The position numbers and the translations under genes were made by a program. Shown in pieces: positions 18,671 through 26,460 of a stretch of 64,000 nt of DNA. Origin of the DNA: Paenarthrobacter sp. DKR-5. Its GTDB lineage: Bacteria > Actinomycetota > Actinomycetes > Actinomycetales > Micrococcaceae. Numbering within the stretch: position 1 is the stretch's first letter; each line of letters opens with the position of its first letter. The stretch covers positions 1 to 64,000 of the forward strand of contig NZ_JAHBOI010000007.1 of assembly GCF_018531425.1 (NCBI RefSeq), written 5' to 3'. A model generated the notes under the pieces. The model was not told where the DNA came from. It worked only from the letters and a program-made list of their open reading frames with translations, and did not search any database.

Positions 18671-18683
18671 GTATTCGTAATAC
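18671..18683. promoter_or_regulatory. Short palindrome before the RHH antitoxin
   Basis: GTATT and AATAC flank three bases just upstream of the antitoxin ATG. Ribbon-helix-helix antitoxins usually autoregulate through short palindromes at this place, so it is a candidate operator. The arms are only five bases long. Confidence 0.35.
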
Positions 18684-18693
18684 GATTGTCCGC

Positions 18694-18954
18694 ATGGAAC
18701 GCAAGATGCACGGACGGGAAGTCTCGGAGGCCGAGATCGATGGGTGGGTCGAGGAAGCCGAGGCCGGTTACCACCTTGAGGAGCTGAAGGCGCGGATGGG
18801 GCGCCCCGCCCGGGGTGCGGAAGCGTCTCAGGTCGTTCCCGTACGGCTGACGGTCGAAGAGCTTGCAGCGGTGATGGCACGGGCCGAGCGCGAGCACCTC
18901 AACCGGTCCGAGGCGATCCGTGCCGCTCTGGCCGCTTGGTCGCACGCGGCGTGA
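18694..18954 (+). CDS. Ribbon-helix-helix antitoxin-like protein
   Basis: An 86-residue protein. The second half reads VVPVRLTVEELAAVMARAER then LNRSEAIRAALAAW, a beta strand plus two helices of the MetJ/Arc/CopG fold. The first half is charged (EVSEAEIDGWVEEAEAGYH) and probably contacts the partner. It overlaps the next gene by four bases (GTGA), the usual coupling for antitoxin-toxin pairs. It is expected to bind and neutralise the downstream protein and to repress the operon. Confidence 0.75.
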   Translation: MERKMHGREVSEAEIDGWVEEAEAGYHLEELKARMGRPARGAEASQVVPVRLTVEELAAVMARAEREHLNRSEAIRAALAAWSHAA

Positions 18955-19190
18955 TTGTCCGCCGCTCCGCACACAAGCACGGAATCAGCTCCGCTGACGC
19001 GATCGAGGCCGCGACCTGGCCGCTGGTCTCGGTCCCCCTGGATGATGAGGATCCGCGCAGGTTCCTCCGCCTCGGCTTCGACACCCACGGGCGGCTCCTG
19101 GAACTCGTGGTGCTCGTCTGGGACGACGGTAGCGAAGAACTCATCCACGCGATGAAATGCCGCCCCCAATACCTCGGGATGCTCGGCTAG
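18951..19190 (+). CDS. Putative small toxin of an RHH-linked TA pair
   Basis: A 79-residue protein starting at the GTG that overlaps the antitoxin stop. It begins VIVRRSAHKHGISSADAIEAA and ends LVVLVWDDGSEELIHAMKCRPQY, so it has a His-rich first helix and a beta-sheet core with a final HAMK..P motif. The pattern resembles small RelE/BrnT-fold toxins, but I cannot name the family with certainty. Gene order (antitoxin first), the overlap and matched lengths support a toxin-antitoxin module that would stabilise a plasmid or island. Confidence 0.65.
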   Translation: MIVRRSAHKHGISSADAIEAATWPLVSVPLDDEDPRRFLRLGFDTHGRLLELVVLVWDDGSEELIHAMKCRPQYLGMLG

Positions 19191-19234
19191 CTGGCGCTAT
19201 CTCGCCAGAGCACCCGCACCAAAGGCGCGACCTA

Positions 19235-19400
19235 TCAAAAGGCGACGATGAGGCCGCCGACCAGGCCCATTGCCTTCATCAGGGCGATTTCGCCGGTGCG
19301 TTCCCCCGCGGACCTCAGCAGCATGTTCACCATGCCGAAGCGACAGTGATCAGGGCGAAGGCGTCGAGCACGCCGATGATGACGGTTCCGACCTCGCCGC
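19235..19400 (-). pseudogene. FtsX-like ABC permease relic
   Basis: The minus strand reads VGTVIIGVLDAFALITVAS, then after a one-base shift GMVNMLLRSAGERTGEIALM followed by KAMGLVGGLIVAF and a stop. The ERTGEIALMKAMG block is the signature loop of MacB/FtsX-type permeases, where it lies between the first periplasmic domain and TM2. Only about 50 residues remain, with at least one frameshift. No ATPase partner is present. It is a leftover of a deleted transporter. Confidence 0.6.
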
Positions 19401-19695
19401 TCACCGGCCAGACCACCTCGCAGTTGTACAAGCCCCGGCTGGAGACCACCCGCGACGCCTCACGGAAGCGCCAGAGAGGCCAGGCCAAAACACTGTCCGG
19501 TTCCGCCGTCGGCCCCTGGCACGGGGCGGCCGGCCTTCATTCGGTTGTACGGTGAGGGCCGGGACGCTGTTGACGAGGGCGTGGGCCCCGGAAACCGTCG
19601 CGCGATGCCGGGAACGCGCGCGGTGGCCGGAAGCAGGCCGCCGGGCTGAAAGACGGGAGGATTTTGTACTCCTGGCTCGGTGATGACCCTAGGGC

Positions 19696-19830
19696 TTAGC
19701 GTTTTTTGGCGGCTGTGACGGTTTCCGACGGCGGGCTTCCGGCGGCTTTGGCTTTTTTGTCGTTTCGCTTTTCCTTGATGGATTTGCCCGATTTCTTGGA
19801 GGCGGATTGTCGTGGGGATTTATCGGCCAT
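19696..19830 (-). CDS. Tiny lysine/serine-rich basic protein (44 aa)
   Basis: An ATG with AGGAG seven bases upstream opens a 44-residue frame beginning MADKSPRQSASKKSG and ending TVTAAKKR. Nearly one third of the residues are Lys or Arg, and there is no hydrophobic segment, so it is a small cationic and probably disordered protein. The good ribosome binding site and the strong lysine bias in a GC-rich genome argue that it is real. Short basic proteins of this kind occur in many actinobacteria. Nucleic-acid binding is an inference from charge only. Confidence 0.65.
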   Translation of the reverse strand: MADKSPRQSASKKSGKSIKEKRNDKKAKAAGSPPSETVTAAKKR

Positions 19831-20672
19831 GGTGTACTCCTAGCGGCAGCCCTGTGGCTGCACCCTGATACGGGCAGGAACCGGCCCGTATCCCTGACGA
19901 TACGGCACGGCACCTAAAGTCGTCCCCGTGTGTGCTGAACGTGGGCGCCTGCCTGTATCTGTTGGCGGATCCGGGGGGCGCAGGGGCCAGGCTGCGGTTG
20001 CGTTCTGACGGCGTGGCGGTGGTCTTCGGTTGCTGCGCGGTCAGCCACGGCCGGCCTCGCATGTTGTGAGCGGATCATGGCCGTAGCTGCTGCGTGCAGG
20101 GATGCGCCCGTTCTTATCTTTGGATGATGTGCACGGACTTCAGTTCCCAAACGCCCCGGACTACCTGCAGCCCTGGGGGCGTTGTAAAGCTCGATTCCGC
20201 TATCCACGCCCACGGCTGGTCCGGGCTCCGTCAGCGGCTCTACGACGTAGCTGGCAATCGGGGCGACGATCCAGAAGGGGAAACACCGGTCAGCTGGGGT
20301 CTTACTCCCGAGCTCCAGCGCTTCGCTAACGAGATGTTCCCGGGGACCCATCCGCCCGCGTGGAGCGCCAGGATCTCGCCCCACGCAGCCATACATCCGT
20401 GCTACTAGCCGGTGACACCGTTGCCCCTGTCACTTCGGGTACACGCCACGTAAGGGCAGCGGTCTGGGGCCTGGACGGACCTGAATCAGGCCGCCTCGGT
20501 AGTCTTGAATTACGCTGACATATTCATCTCGGTTTGTCGCGTGCTGAGGTCCGGGTGGGGCTGGAGCCGCTGCCATCCGGGTTCTTCGTGACCAAGTACT
20601 CTGGTCGTGGATTGGGAGAAAGCGGAGGCTGACGTTGCGGGAGCGGTGCTCCCTGAAGGGAGTTTACGGGTC
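19831..20672. other. Region with one doubtful ORF
   Basis: A plus-strand frame at about 20,094-20,408 contains LDSAIHAHGWSGLRQRLYDV and SWGLTPELQRFANEMFPG, which read like helical protein, but its start lacks a ribosome binding site and the beginning (CARSYLWMMCTDF) is unconvincing. It may be a decayed fragment. No RNA gene or repeat was recognised in the rest. Confidence 0.25.
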
Positions 20673-20924
20673 ATGATGTACGGCTGGGGTGGGAATTGGG
20701 GTCTTGGCGGGTGGATCGCGATGGCGGTGATGATGCTGCTGTTCTGGGGCGGGGTTGTGACCGTGGTGGTTCTTTTGCTGCGGGGCGCCCGGCCCGGGGG
20801 ACCCGGTTTTGGGGGTTCGCCGCACGGGGACGCGGAGCGGATCCTCAGTGAGCGGTTCGCACGGGGTGAGATCGACGAGACGGAGCTGCGGGCCAGGCGT
20901 GAGGCGCTGAGGCGCCAGCCGTGA
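20673..20924 (+). CDS. SHOCT-domain small membrane protein
   Basis: The chosen ATG follows GAAGGGAG and begins MMYGWGGNWGLGG, a Gly/Trp/Met-rich head. One membrane helix follows (IAMAVMMLLFWGGVVTVVVLLL), then a linker and a C-terminal SHOCT module (AERILSERFARGEIDETELRARREAL). The 83-residue layout is the same as the SHOCT protein at 38.5 kb and the N-terminus of the fusion at 39.5-41.1 kb, both in the copper island. It overlaps the cupredoxin-like gene by four bases and is probably translated with it. Confidence 0.82.
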   Translation: MMYGWGGNWGLGGWIAMAVMMLLFWGGVVTVVVLLLRGARPGGPGFGGSPHGDAERILSERFARGEIDETELRARREALRRQP

Positions 20925-21499
20925 GCAGGCCTTTCCGCGGCATGCTTGTGCTGTTCGGAATAGTTGCCACCCTCGTGCTGACGGGCGTCTCGCTGGCGGC
21001 GGTTGCTCTGCTGGGACCGGGGGTGATTGACGGCTCGTCCGGGCCGGGTGCCGGGTTTCGTTCCAGGGCCGGCTGCAGCACGCCGGCTCTGGCGGGGACC
21101 GTCGTCAATGTGACGGCGACCGACATGGGCGGCCCGATGATGGGCGGTGGCCGCGGGATGGGTGGCATGCGCCTGAGCGCGGACAGGGCCGTGGTGCAGC
21201 ACGGCGAGGTGTCTTTCCTGGTCACGAATGCCGGGCGCCTGGCCCACGAGATGGTTATCCTTCCGTTGCCGGGCTCGCAGACTGCGGGGAGCAGGGTTAC
21301 CGGCGGCGACGGGAAGATCGACGAAACCGGCAGCCTCGGTGAGGCTTCGGCCACCTGCGCGTCCGGGGCGGGGCAGGGCATCCTGCCCGGTGCCGCCGGG
21401 TGGGTCACTGTCACCCTGTCGCCGGGGCGTTACGAACTGGTCTGCAACCTGCCCGGCCACTACGCAGCGGGCATGTACGCACAGATCACCGTAACCTGA
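20921..21499 (+). CDS. Membrane-anchored sulfocyanin/cupredoxin-like protein
   Basis: A 192-residue protein with an N-terminal signal anchor (MLVLFGIVATLVLTGVSLAAVALL), a Met/Gly-rich stretch (MGGPMMGGGRGMGGM) and a cupredoxin domain. The type-1 copper ligands can be proposed as His in RLAHEM and Cys, His, Met in VCNLPGHYAAGM, the usual C-x4-H-x4-M spacing of sulfocyanin-like proteins. It would face outward and carry electrons or bind copper. Coupling to the SHOCT protein is indicated by the ATGA-type overlap. The Met-rich segment resembles copper-loading sequences. Confidence 0.8.
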   Translation: MSRPFRGMLVLFGIVATLVLTGVSLAAVALLGPGVIDGSSGPGAGFRSRAGCSTPALAGTVVNVTATDMGGPMMGGGRGMGGMRLSADRAVVQHGEVSFLVTNAGRLAHEMVILPLPGSQTAGSRVTGGDGKIDETGSLGEASATCASGAGQGILPGAAGWVTVTLSPGRYELVCNLPGHYAAGMYAQITVT

Positions 21500-21512
21500 G
21501 CGGATCCGGACC

Positions 21513-21719
21513 ATGCACACAGCCCGCGCCCGAGCGGTCGCCTGGGCTCTCCTCGGGGTACCGGTGGCACTGTTGATCCTGGACCTGGCCGGCCCAACCT
21601 CACCCGTGATGGTGCTCTTCACAACCCTCGGCGTCGTCGTGCAGCTCCGCGTGTGGACAACATTCCTACGAAGCAGCCCCATGACTCCTGCGGGTGACGC
21701 TGCGCCCCGGCCCGACTAA
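21513..21719 (+). CDS. Small membrane protein, unknown
   Basis: A 68-residue protein following the cupredoxin gene by 13 bases on the same strand. Two hydrophobic segments are visible (AVAWALLGVPVALLILDLA and PVMVLFTTLGVVVQLRVW). The tail is short and polar. No family is recognised. Its position makes it the likely third gene of the SHOCT-cupredoxin operon. Confidence 0.55.
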   Translation: MHTARARAVAWALLGVPVALLILDLAGPTSPVMVLFTTLGVVVQLRVWTTFLRSSPMTPAGDAAPRPD

Positions 21720-21915
21720 GCTGCAGGGCGCCCTTCCTGCGGCAGCGCATGGCATGCGCACGTCAGCCGTGCTGGTGTTCGTGTTTCCGAGGCTGGCGCC
21801 CATCATTTGAGCTTATCGTTGCCGGGCGGGCCGCAGCAGATCGACCGGTCAGGCTCGGCCGCCCTTCAGTGCGGGCCCCTCATTTGAAAGGAGATCAGCA
21901 GTTACAGCTCCCGCG

Positions 21916-22486
21916 GTGGCCGCGGTTCCGGCACTCGTCCGGGACAAATGGCTCGGTGACTTCGACTTCGACGCGAACACGAACATAAACCCCGGTACCA
22001 TCTACACCCTCGCTACCGGTGACTGGATCCGCAAAGGCGCACCACTATGCCTAATCGGGGACTCCGGAACAGGCAAATCCCCCTGCTTATCGGTCTGGGC
22101 ACCGCTGCAGCGGAGAAGGGATGCCGGGATAAATACACGTTGGCCACCCGGATCGTGAACGAACTCGTCGAAGCGCCGACGAGAAAGTCCTCACCAAAAC
22201 CATCGCCCGCTATGGGCGTGTGGATCTGCTTTGCACCGATGAACTGGGCTACATGGAACTGGACCGCCGAGGCGCCGAACTCCTTTTCCAGGTTCTGACC
22301 GAACCCGAAGAAAAGAACTCCATCGCGATCGCCGGCAACGAGTCGTTCTCCGGCTGGACCAAGACATTCACCGACCCGCGCCTCTGCGCCGCGATCGTTG
22401 ACCGGTTGACCTTCAACGGCTCCATTATCGAAACGGGCACTGACTCCTACCGACTCGCCCAGAGCCTGACGAGGACCGCGCACTAA
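21916..22486 (+). pseudogene. istB: IS21-family IstB ATPase with two frameshifts
   Basis: Three consecutive frames together give an IstB protein. Frame 1 has DKWLGDFDFDANTNINPGTI and the Walker A GDSGTGKS. Near base 22,085 the reading moves to LLIGLGTAAAEKGCRDKYTL followed by ATRIVNELVEA. Near 22,172 it moves again to VDLLCTDELGYMELDRRGAE, where DEL is Walker B, and on to SFSGWTKTFTDPRL and DSYRLAQSL. IstB assists the IstA transposase of IS21 elements. No istA remains here. A probable IS21-type end lies at the right edge of the window. Confidence 0.85.
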
Positions 22487-22581
22487 AAGGGAGCCGTGCC
22501 GGCTCTCCCCGCGAGCAAGAAGCGTTGTCATTGGCCACGTCATATCCGCCACCCAAAGCAGCGTTCGCGGCCAGCCCAGTG

Positions 22582-24024
22582 TCAGGCCGCGCAGCAGGAA
22601 AGTTTGGAGACGTCAGTGGTGAAGGACTGGGCTGCGATCTTGATGCCCTCAGCCATGGTCAGGTAGGGGCTCCAAAGGTTCGCGACCTGATCAACGGTCA
22701 TCCCGGCCTCCAGAATGTAGACCCCGGCGGCGGCAATGTCCCCGGCTTCCTTACCCACAGCAGTGATCCCTACGATCCGACCCGTGTCCGCGTCAGCAAC
22801 GATTTTGATGAAGCCGCGGGTGTCACGGTTCACCAGTGCGCGCGGGACAAATTTGAGCGGCAGAACCCGGCACACGCACCGGATCCCTGCCTGGTTCGCT
22901 TCCTTGTCCGTCATCCCGGCGGCCGCCAGGGCAGGGCTGGTGAACGTGACCCGGGGCAGGTGCCGGTAGTCGACTTCACGTCCGGCACCCTCGAAGGCGT
23001 TCTCTATCACCAGGGTCCCGTGCGCGGCAGCTACGTAGACGAACTCCCGGTGCCCTGTCACGTCACCCGCGGCCCAGATCCTCGGATTAGTACTGCGAAG
23101 GCACCCGTCGACCAGGACTTCACCGCGTTCCCCGGTTTCAACACCGACCATGCAGAGGTTCAAATTGTCGGTGACCGGGCGCCGGCCGGTCGCCACGAGC
23201 AGGCGGGCGGCCTCGAACTCCTCCTGCCCTCCTGACACTGAAGCGCTCACGACCACATCCCCACTGGCCGGATCGGCGCGGATCGAAGACACTGACGCCC
23301 GGCGGATAACCCGAATGCCCTCATCGCTAAAGACACCTGCGAGGGCATTCCCGGCTTCCGGCTCTTCGGCCGAGGCGAGCCTGGAGCGGACCAGCATGGT
23401 CACCTTCGTCCCAAGCCGGGCGAAAAGCTGCGCCTGCTCCAGCGCCACATACCCGCCGCCCAACACCAGCATCGAAGAGGGAACTTCCTGCAGCTCCATC
23501 GCACTCGTGGACGTCAGATAATCCACCTCATCCATTCCGGGCACCTCCGGGATCCACGGACTGGAACCAGTTGCCACCAGATAATGTTGGGCGCTCACTG
23601 TCTCCGTGGTCCCGTCCGGGACGGTGATGTTCAAAACCGGTGCAGCCGCGGTCCCGGCAAACGCCGCCGTCCCATGCTGAAGCTTCCATCCGTAGTCCGC
23701 GGCGAGGTCCACATACTTCTCTGATCTCATGGCTTCGACCAGGGACCGCTTCCCGCTGACCAGTTCCGGCATATTCACCGGTCCGGCTGAGGTCCTGAGG
23801 CCGGGGAACCGTCCGAAAGCGTCCACGGCGACGTGGCGGGCTTCCGCGGCGGCCAGCAGGGCCTTTGAAGGAATGCAGCCCGTGTTCACACACGTGCCGC
23901 CCACCGTACTGCGCTCAACCATCAACACCCGCTTGCCGCGATTGGTTGCCCGGATAGCCGCAGCGAAAGCACCACCACCGGAACCGATAATGGCCAGGTC
24001 ATAATCGAAGGCTGGTACCGACAC
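22582..24024 (-). CDS. merA: Mercuric reductase
   Basis: A cytosolic FAD-dependent disulfide oxidoreductase that reduces Hg(II) to volatile Hg(0) with NADPH. I chose the GTG with AGGAG five bases upstream, giving 480 residues. The FAD Rossmann motif is AIIGSGGGAFAAAIRA, the redox-active pair is Cys45/Cys50 in GGTCVNTGCIPSK, the NADPH site is LVLGGGYVALEQAQ and the FAD-binding WAAGDVTG is present. The C-terminal vicinal cysteines that receive Hg are present in KLSCCAA. There is no N-terminal HMA domain, as in most actinobacterial MerA. It is divergent from merR. No merT/merP transporter or merB lyase is in the window. Confidence 0.95.
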   Translation of the reverse strand: MSVPAFDYDLAIIGSGGGAFAAAIRATNRGKRVLMVERSTVGGTCVNTGCIPSKALLAAAEARHVAVDAFGRFPGLRTSAGPVNMPELVSGKRSLVEAMRSEKYVDLAADYGWKLQHGTAAFAGTAAAPVLNITVPDGTTETVSAQHYLVATGSSPWIPEVPGMDEVDYLTSTSAMELQEVPSSMLVLGGGYVALEQAQLFARLGTKVTMLVRSRLASAEEPEAGNALAGVFSDEGIRVIRRASVSSIRADPASGDVVVSASVSGGQEEFEAARLLVATGRRPVTDNLNLCMVGVETGERGEVLVDGCLRSTNPRIWAAGDVTGHREFVYVAAAHGTLVIENAFEGAGREVDYRHLPRVTFTSPALAAAGMTDKEANQAGIRCVCRVLPLKFVPRALVNRDTRGFIKIVADADTGRIVGITAVGKEAGDIAAAGVYILEAGMTVDQVANLWSPYLTMAEGIKIAAQSFTTDVSKLSCCAA

Positions 24025-24124
24025 AAGGACTCCTAAAGATGGGAGGGAGAACAGCCGCACGAACAACTACTGGCCCAGCTGCTGCCATTGGCCGGCCCTC
24101 GATCGAAGACCTGCTCTGCATCTC

Positions 24125-24156
24125 ATTCTCAACCTTCCCCTACACTGGAATGTCAA
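24125..24156 (-). promoter_or_regulatory. MerR-type promoter/operator of merA
   Basis: Reading the minus strand, TTGACA is followed after exactly 20 bases by GAGAAT. The overlong spacer is the hallmark of MerR-controlled promoters, which MerR untwists on metal binding. The spacer carries an imperfect dyad (TTCC ... GGAA). It lies between the divergent merA and merR starts and points toward merA. Confidence 0.75.
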
Positions 24157-24196
24157 GGAATCGCCGTCCTGGTGACCTGTTATGAAAAGGTTCAAG

Positions 24197-24586
24197 ATGC
24201 GTATCGGTGAAGCCGCGGCAGCGGCAGGAATGACAACCAAGACGTTGCGTTTCTACGAGGACAGCGGGCTTCTCCCCGCAGCGAAAAGATCCCTTAACGG
24301 ATACCGGGACTACACCGAAGACTCCGTGGCCCGGCTCGAGTTCATCCGACGCGGACGGGCTGCAGGCCTCGCCCTGACACAGATACGGGAAATCCTTGGC
24401 CTGCGTGACGCCGGAAAAGCCCCCTGCGCCCACGTCCAAGACCTGCTCTCCAACCAGCTAGCCGATCTGGACCACCAGATTGCCGAACTGATGGCGTTGC
24501 GATCCGTCGTTGCCGGCCTCCACGCCACCGCCGCGTCCGGGACCGACGCAAGCTGCGATCCCGGACGCATCTGCAGCTACCTCTGA
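24197..24586 (+). CDS. merR: MerR-family mercury-responsive regulator
   Basis: A 129-residue regulator; I prefer the second ATG (MRIGEAAAAAGMTT) because AAGG lies six bases upstream. The winged helix occupies residues 1-70 with KTLRFYEDSGLLP and NGYRDYTEDSVARLEFI. A dimerisation helix follows. Candidate metal ligands are Cys in APCAHV and the C-terminal pair in SCDPGRICSYL, matching the three-cysteine plan of Hg-binding MerR. Divergence from merA across an overlong-spacer promoter supports mercury sensing. Cd or Pb sensing is less likely. Confidence 0.88.
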   Translation: MRIGEAAAAAGMTTKTLRFYEDSGLLPAAKRSLNGYRDYTEDSVARLEFIRRGRAAGLALTQIREILGLRDAGKAPCAHVQDLLSNQLADLDHQIAELMALRSVVAGLHATAASGTDASCDPGRICSYL

Positions 24587-24735
24587 CACCATCATCCTCC
24601 GGATGCCACATTCCGGGACATCGGCTCTCGCCCCGACCCGTGGCAGTGGTTAGTACCTTCAAGAGAGCGTCCCAAGAGTCTGGCTGGTGGGTACCATTCA
24701 GGCCGTCCTAGTGGGCTCCGATCACGTTGACACAA

Positions 24736-24903
24736 TCATAAGCCGGCGGCTCCTTCGGCCCGGAAACGATTCGCCCACCGGTACGCGGTCTGCCGGGACA
24801 CGCCCAGCTCGGCGGCGATGTGAGCGACCGGACGGCCCGCAGCCACCCGGTCGATGATCAGCCGCCTTCCATGAACCGTCAAACGCGCAATAGCGTGGGA
24901 CAT
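24736..24903 (-). pseudogene. IS481-family transposase, N-terminal fragment
   Basis: MSHAIARLTVHGRRLIIDRV continues through the helix-turn-helix VAHIAAELGVSRQTAYRWANRF to AAGL, where a stop interrupts. Intact IS481 transposases continue for about 300 residues with a DDE domain; here only 55 remain. Upstream sequence containing TGTCAACAATGTCCCGG looks like the terminal repeat of such an element and ends close to the nuoN stop codon. The rest of the element has been deleted. Confidence 0.7.
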
Positions 24904-24962
24904 GAGGACCTCCGTGTGCAAAGTGTGTGAACTAGACAGCTCCACTTAGCCCGGAGGTCCTC
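24904..24962. repeat. 11-bp inverted repeat upstream of the IS481 fragment
   Basis: GAGGACCTCCG and its exact reverse complement are separated by 37 bases, immediately before the transposase start codon. It could form a hairpin in the transposase leader and limit its translation, or be a transposase-binding site. Confidence 0.5.
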
Positions 24963-25008
24963 CTCCTTTTCAAGCCCCAAATGTCAACAATGTCCCGGCC
25001 CAGTACAG

Positions 25009-26457
25009 CTAGCCGTGCGGCGGCCCGGCTATGACTGCCCAGCCTAGGCCCGCGGTAACACCGAAGATCAGGAGCAACAAGGCTGCGGCGACGGCGGTTC
25101 CGGCTGCCCACCGCTGGGCCGGGAAGTCACCGGCGCCGGGCGTGCTTGGCCTGGCGGCACGGAACGCCGGGGCGAGCCAGCGCAGGTAGTAGAAGAGGCT
25201 GATGATGGTGTTGACCGCGGCGAGGACGGTCAGCCACCAGAATCCGCCTTCCCAGGCTGCGGTGAACACGGTGAGCTTCCCCAAAAAAACGGCGGTGGGC
25301 GGCGTTCCGACGAGGCTGAGGAGGGCAACGGTGAGGGCGGCGGCGTGCCATGGCCGGGCCCCGGCGAGTCCTTGGAAGGCGTTCAGGGTGCGCCGGCCCG
25401 GGTAGGCGCCGGCGACGGCGAATGCGGCGAGGTTGGACACCGAGTATCCCGCGAGATACACCATCAGGGCCGGCAGCGCCAAGGACGCCTGCCCGGTGAC
25501 CGCGACGGGCATCAGCAGGTATCCGGCCTGGCTGACCGTGGACCAGCCCAGCAGGCGGCGGGGATCGTCCTGGTTGTAGGCGGCGAGGTTCCCGAGCGTC
25601 ATGGTCAGGGCCGCGAGCACGGCCACCAGCAGCGGCCAGTTGACCGTGCCGGGAAGGGCAGCGAGCAGCCGGTAAGCGGCGAGGAAACCGCCGATCTTCG
25701 GGACCGTTGTGGCGAAGGCGGCGCCGGTGAGTCCTGAGCCCTGCGCGGCGTCCGGCACCCAAAAGTGGCCGGGAACGGCGCCCGCCTTGAACATTAGTCC
25801 GGCCAGGACACCGGTGAGGCCGACGGCGACGGCCGCTCCGGGTGCGGTGCCAAGGTTCTGGCCCAGCCGGCTGTAGGTGGTCGTGCCTGCCAGTCCGTAT
25901 AGGACCGTCACGCCCAGGAGCAGGCCGATCCCCAGGAGCGCGCCGAGCAGGTAGGTCTTCAGTGCCGCTTCAGCGCTGCTGCGGGACCGGTTGATCCCGA
26001 TGAGCGCGTAGAGCGGGATGCTGGCCAGCAGAAAAGCGACCGCGAGGACCAGCAGGTCGCTGGTGCCGGCCAGCACGACTGTGCCGAGCGAGGCGAGCAG
26101 GATCAGGGCATAGGTTTCGCTTTCGCGCTCCGTGCCTCGAAGCTCATCGGTGCCGAGGGCGATGACGAGCGCGGCGGCCACCGCCACGATCAGCCGGGCC
26201 GCGGAGGTGCCGGCGTCGACCGTGTAGGCGCCTTCGTAGATGGTCCGGTCCGGTTCCGTGATGGCAAAGGCTGCTGCTGCTGCCGACGCTGCGAGTGCAG
26301 CAATGGCGATGAGCCGGCTGACCCACTGCCGTTGCCGGGGCAGGAACGAGCCGGTGATCAAGGCAACGACCGCTCCGGCCAGAAGGAAAATTTCGGGCAG
26401 CAATGCCAGCGGGGCCGGGCCGGCCGATGACGCCTGGGCGAGTAAAGGGAAGGCCAC
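25009..26457 (-). CDS. nuoN: Complex I-like membrane subunit NuoN
   Basis: A 482-residue, roughly 14-helix antiporter-like subunit, and the last gene of the operon. Family features are the TM7 lysine in GLMFKAGAVPGHFWVPDAAQ and the broken-helix lysine in FATTVPKIGGFLAAYRLL. In ordinary NuoN, TM5 carries a conserved glutamate within a LELLSLPLYAL-like block; here the aligned stretch is VAFLLASIPLYAL, with Leu where Glu is expected. If the alignment holds, the proton-channel Glu/Lys pair is incomplete. It follows nuoM by three bases. Confidence 0.88.
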   Translation of the reverse strand: MAFPLLAQASSAGPAPLALLPEIFLLAGAVVALITGSFLPRQRQWVSRLIAIAALAASAAAAAFAITEPDRTIYEGAYTVDAGTSAARLIVAVAAALVIALGTDELRGTERESETYALILLASLGTVVLAGTSDLLVLAVAFLLASIPLYALIGINRSRSSAEAALKTYLLGALLGIGLLLGVTVLYGLAGTTTYSRLGQNLGTAPGAAVAVGLTGVLAGLMFKAGAVPGHFWVPDAAQGSGLTGAAFATTVPKIGGFLAAYRLLAALPGTVNWPLLVAVLAALTMTLGNLAAYNQDDPRRLLGWSTVSQAGYLLMPVAVTGQASLALPALMVYLAGYSVSNLAAFAVAGAYPGRRTLNAFQGLAGARPWHAAALTVALLSLVGTPPTAVFLGKLTVFTAAWEGGFWWLTVLAAVNTIISLFYYLRWLAPAFRAARPSTPGAGDFPAQRWAAGTAVAAALLLLIFGVTAGLGWAVIAGPPHG

Positions 26458-26460
26458 CGG

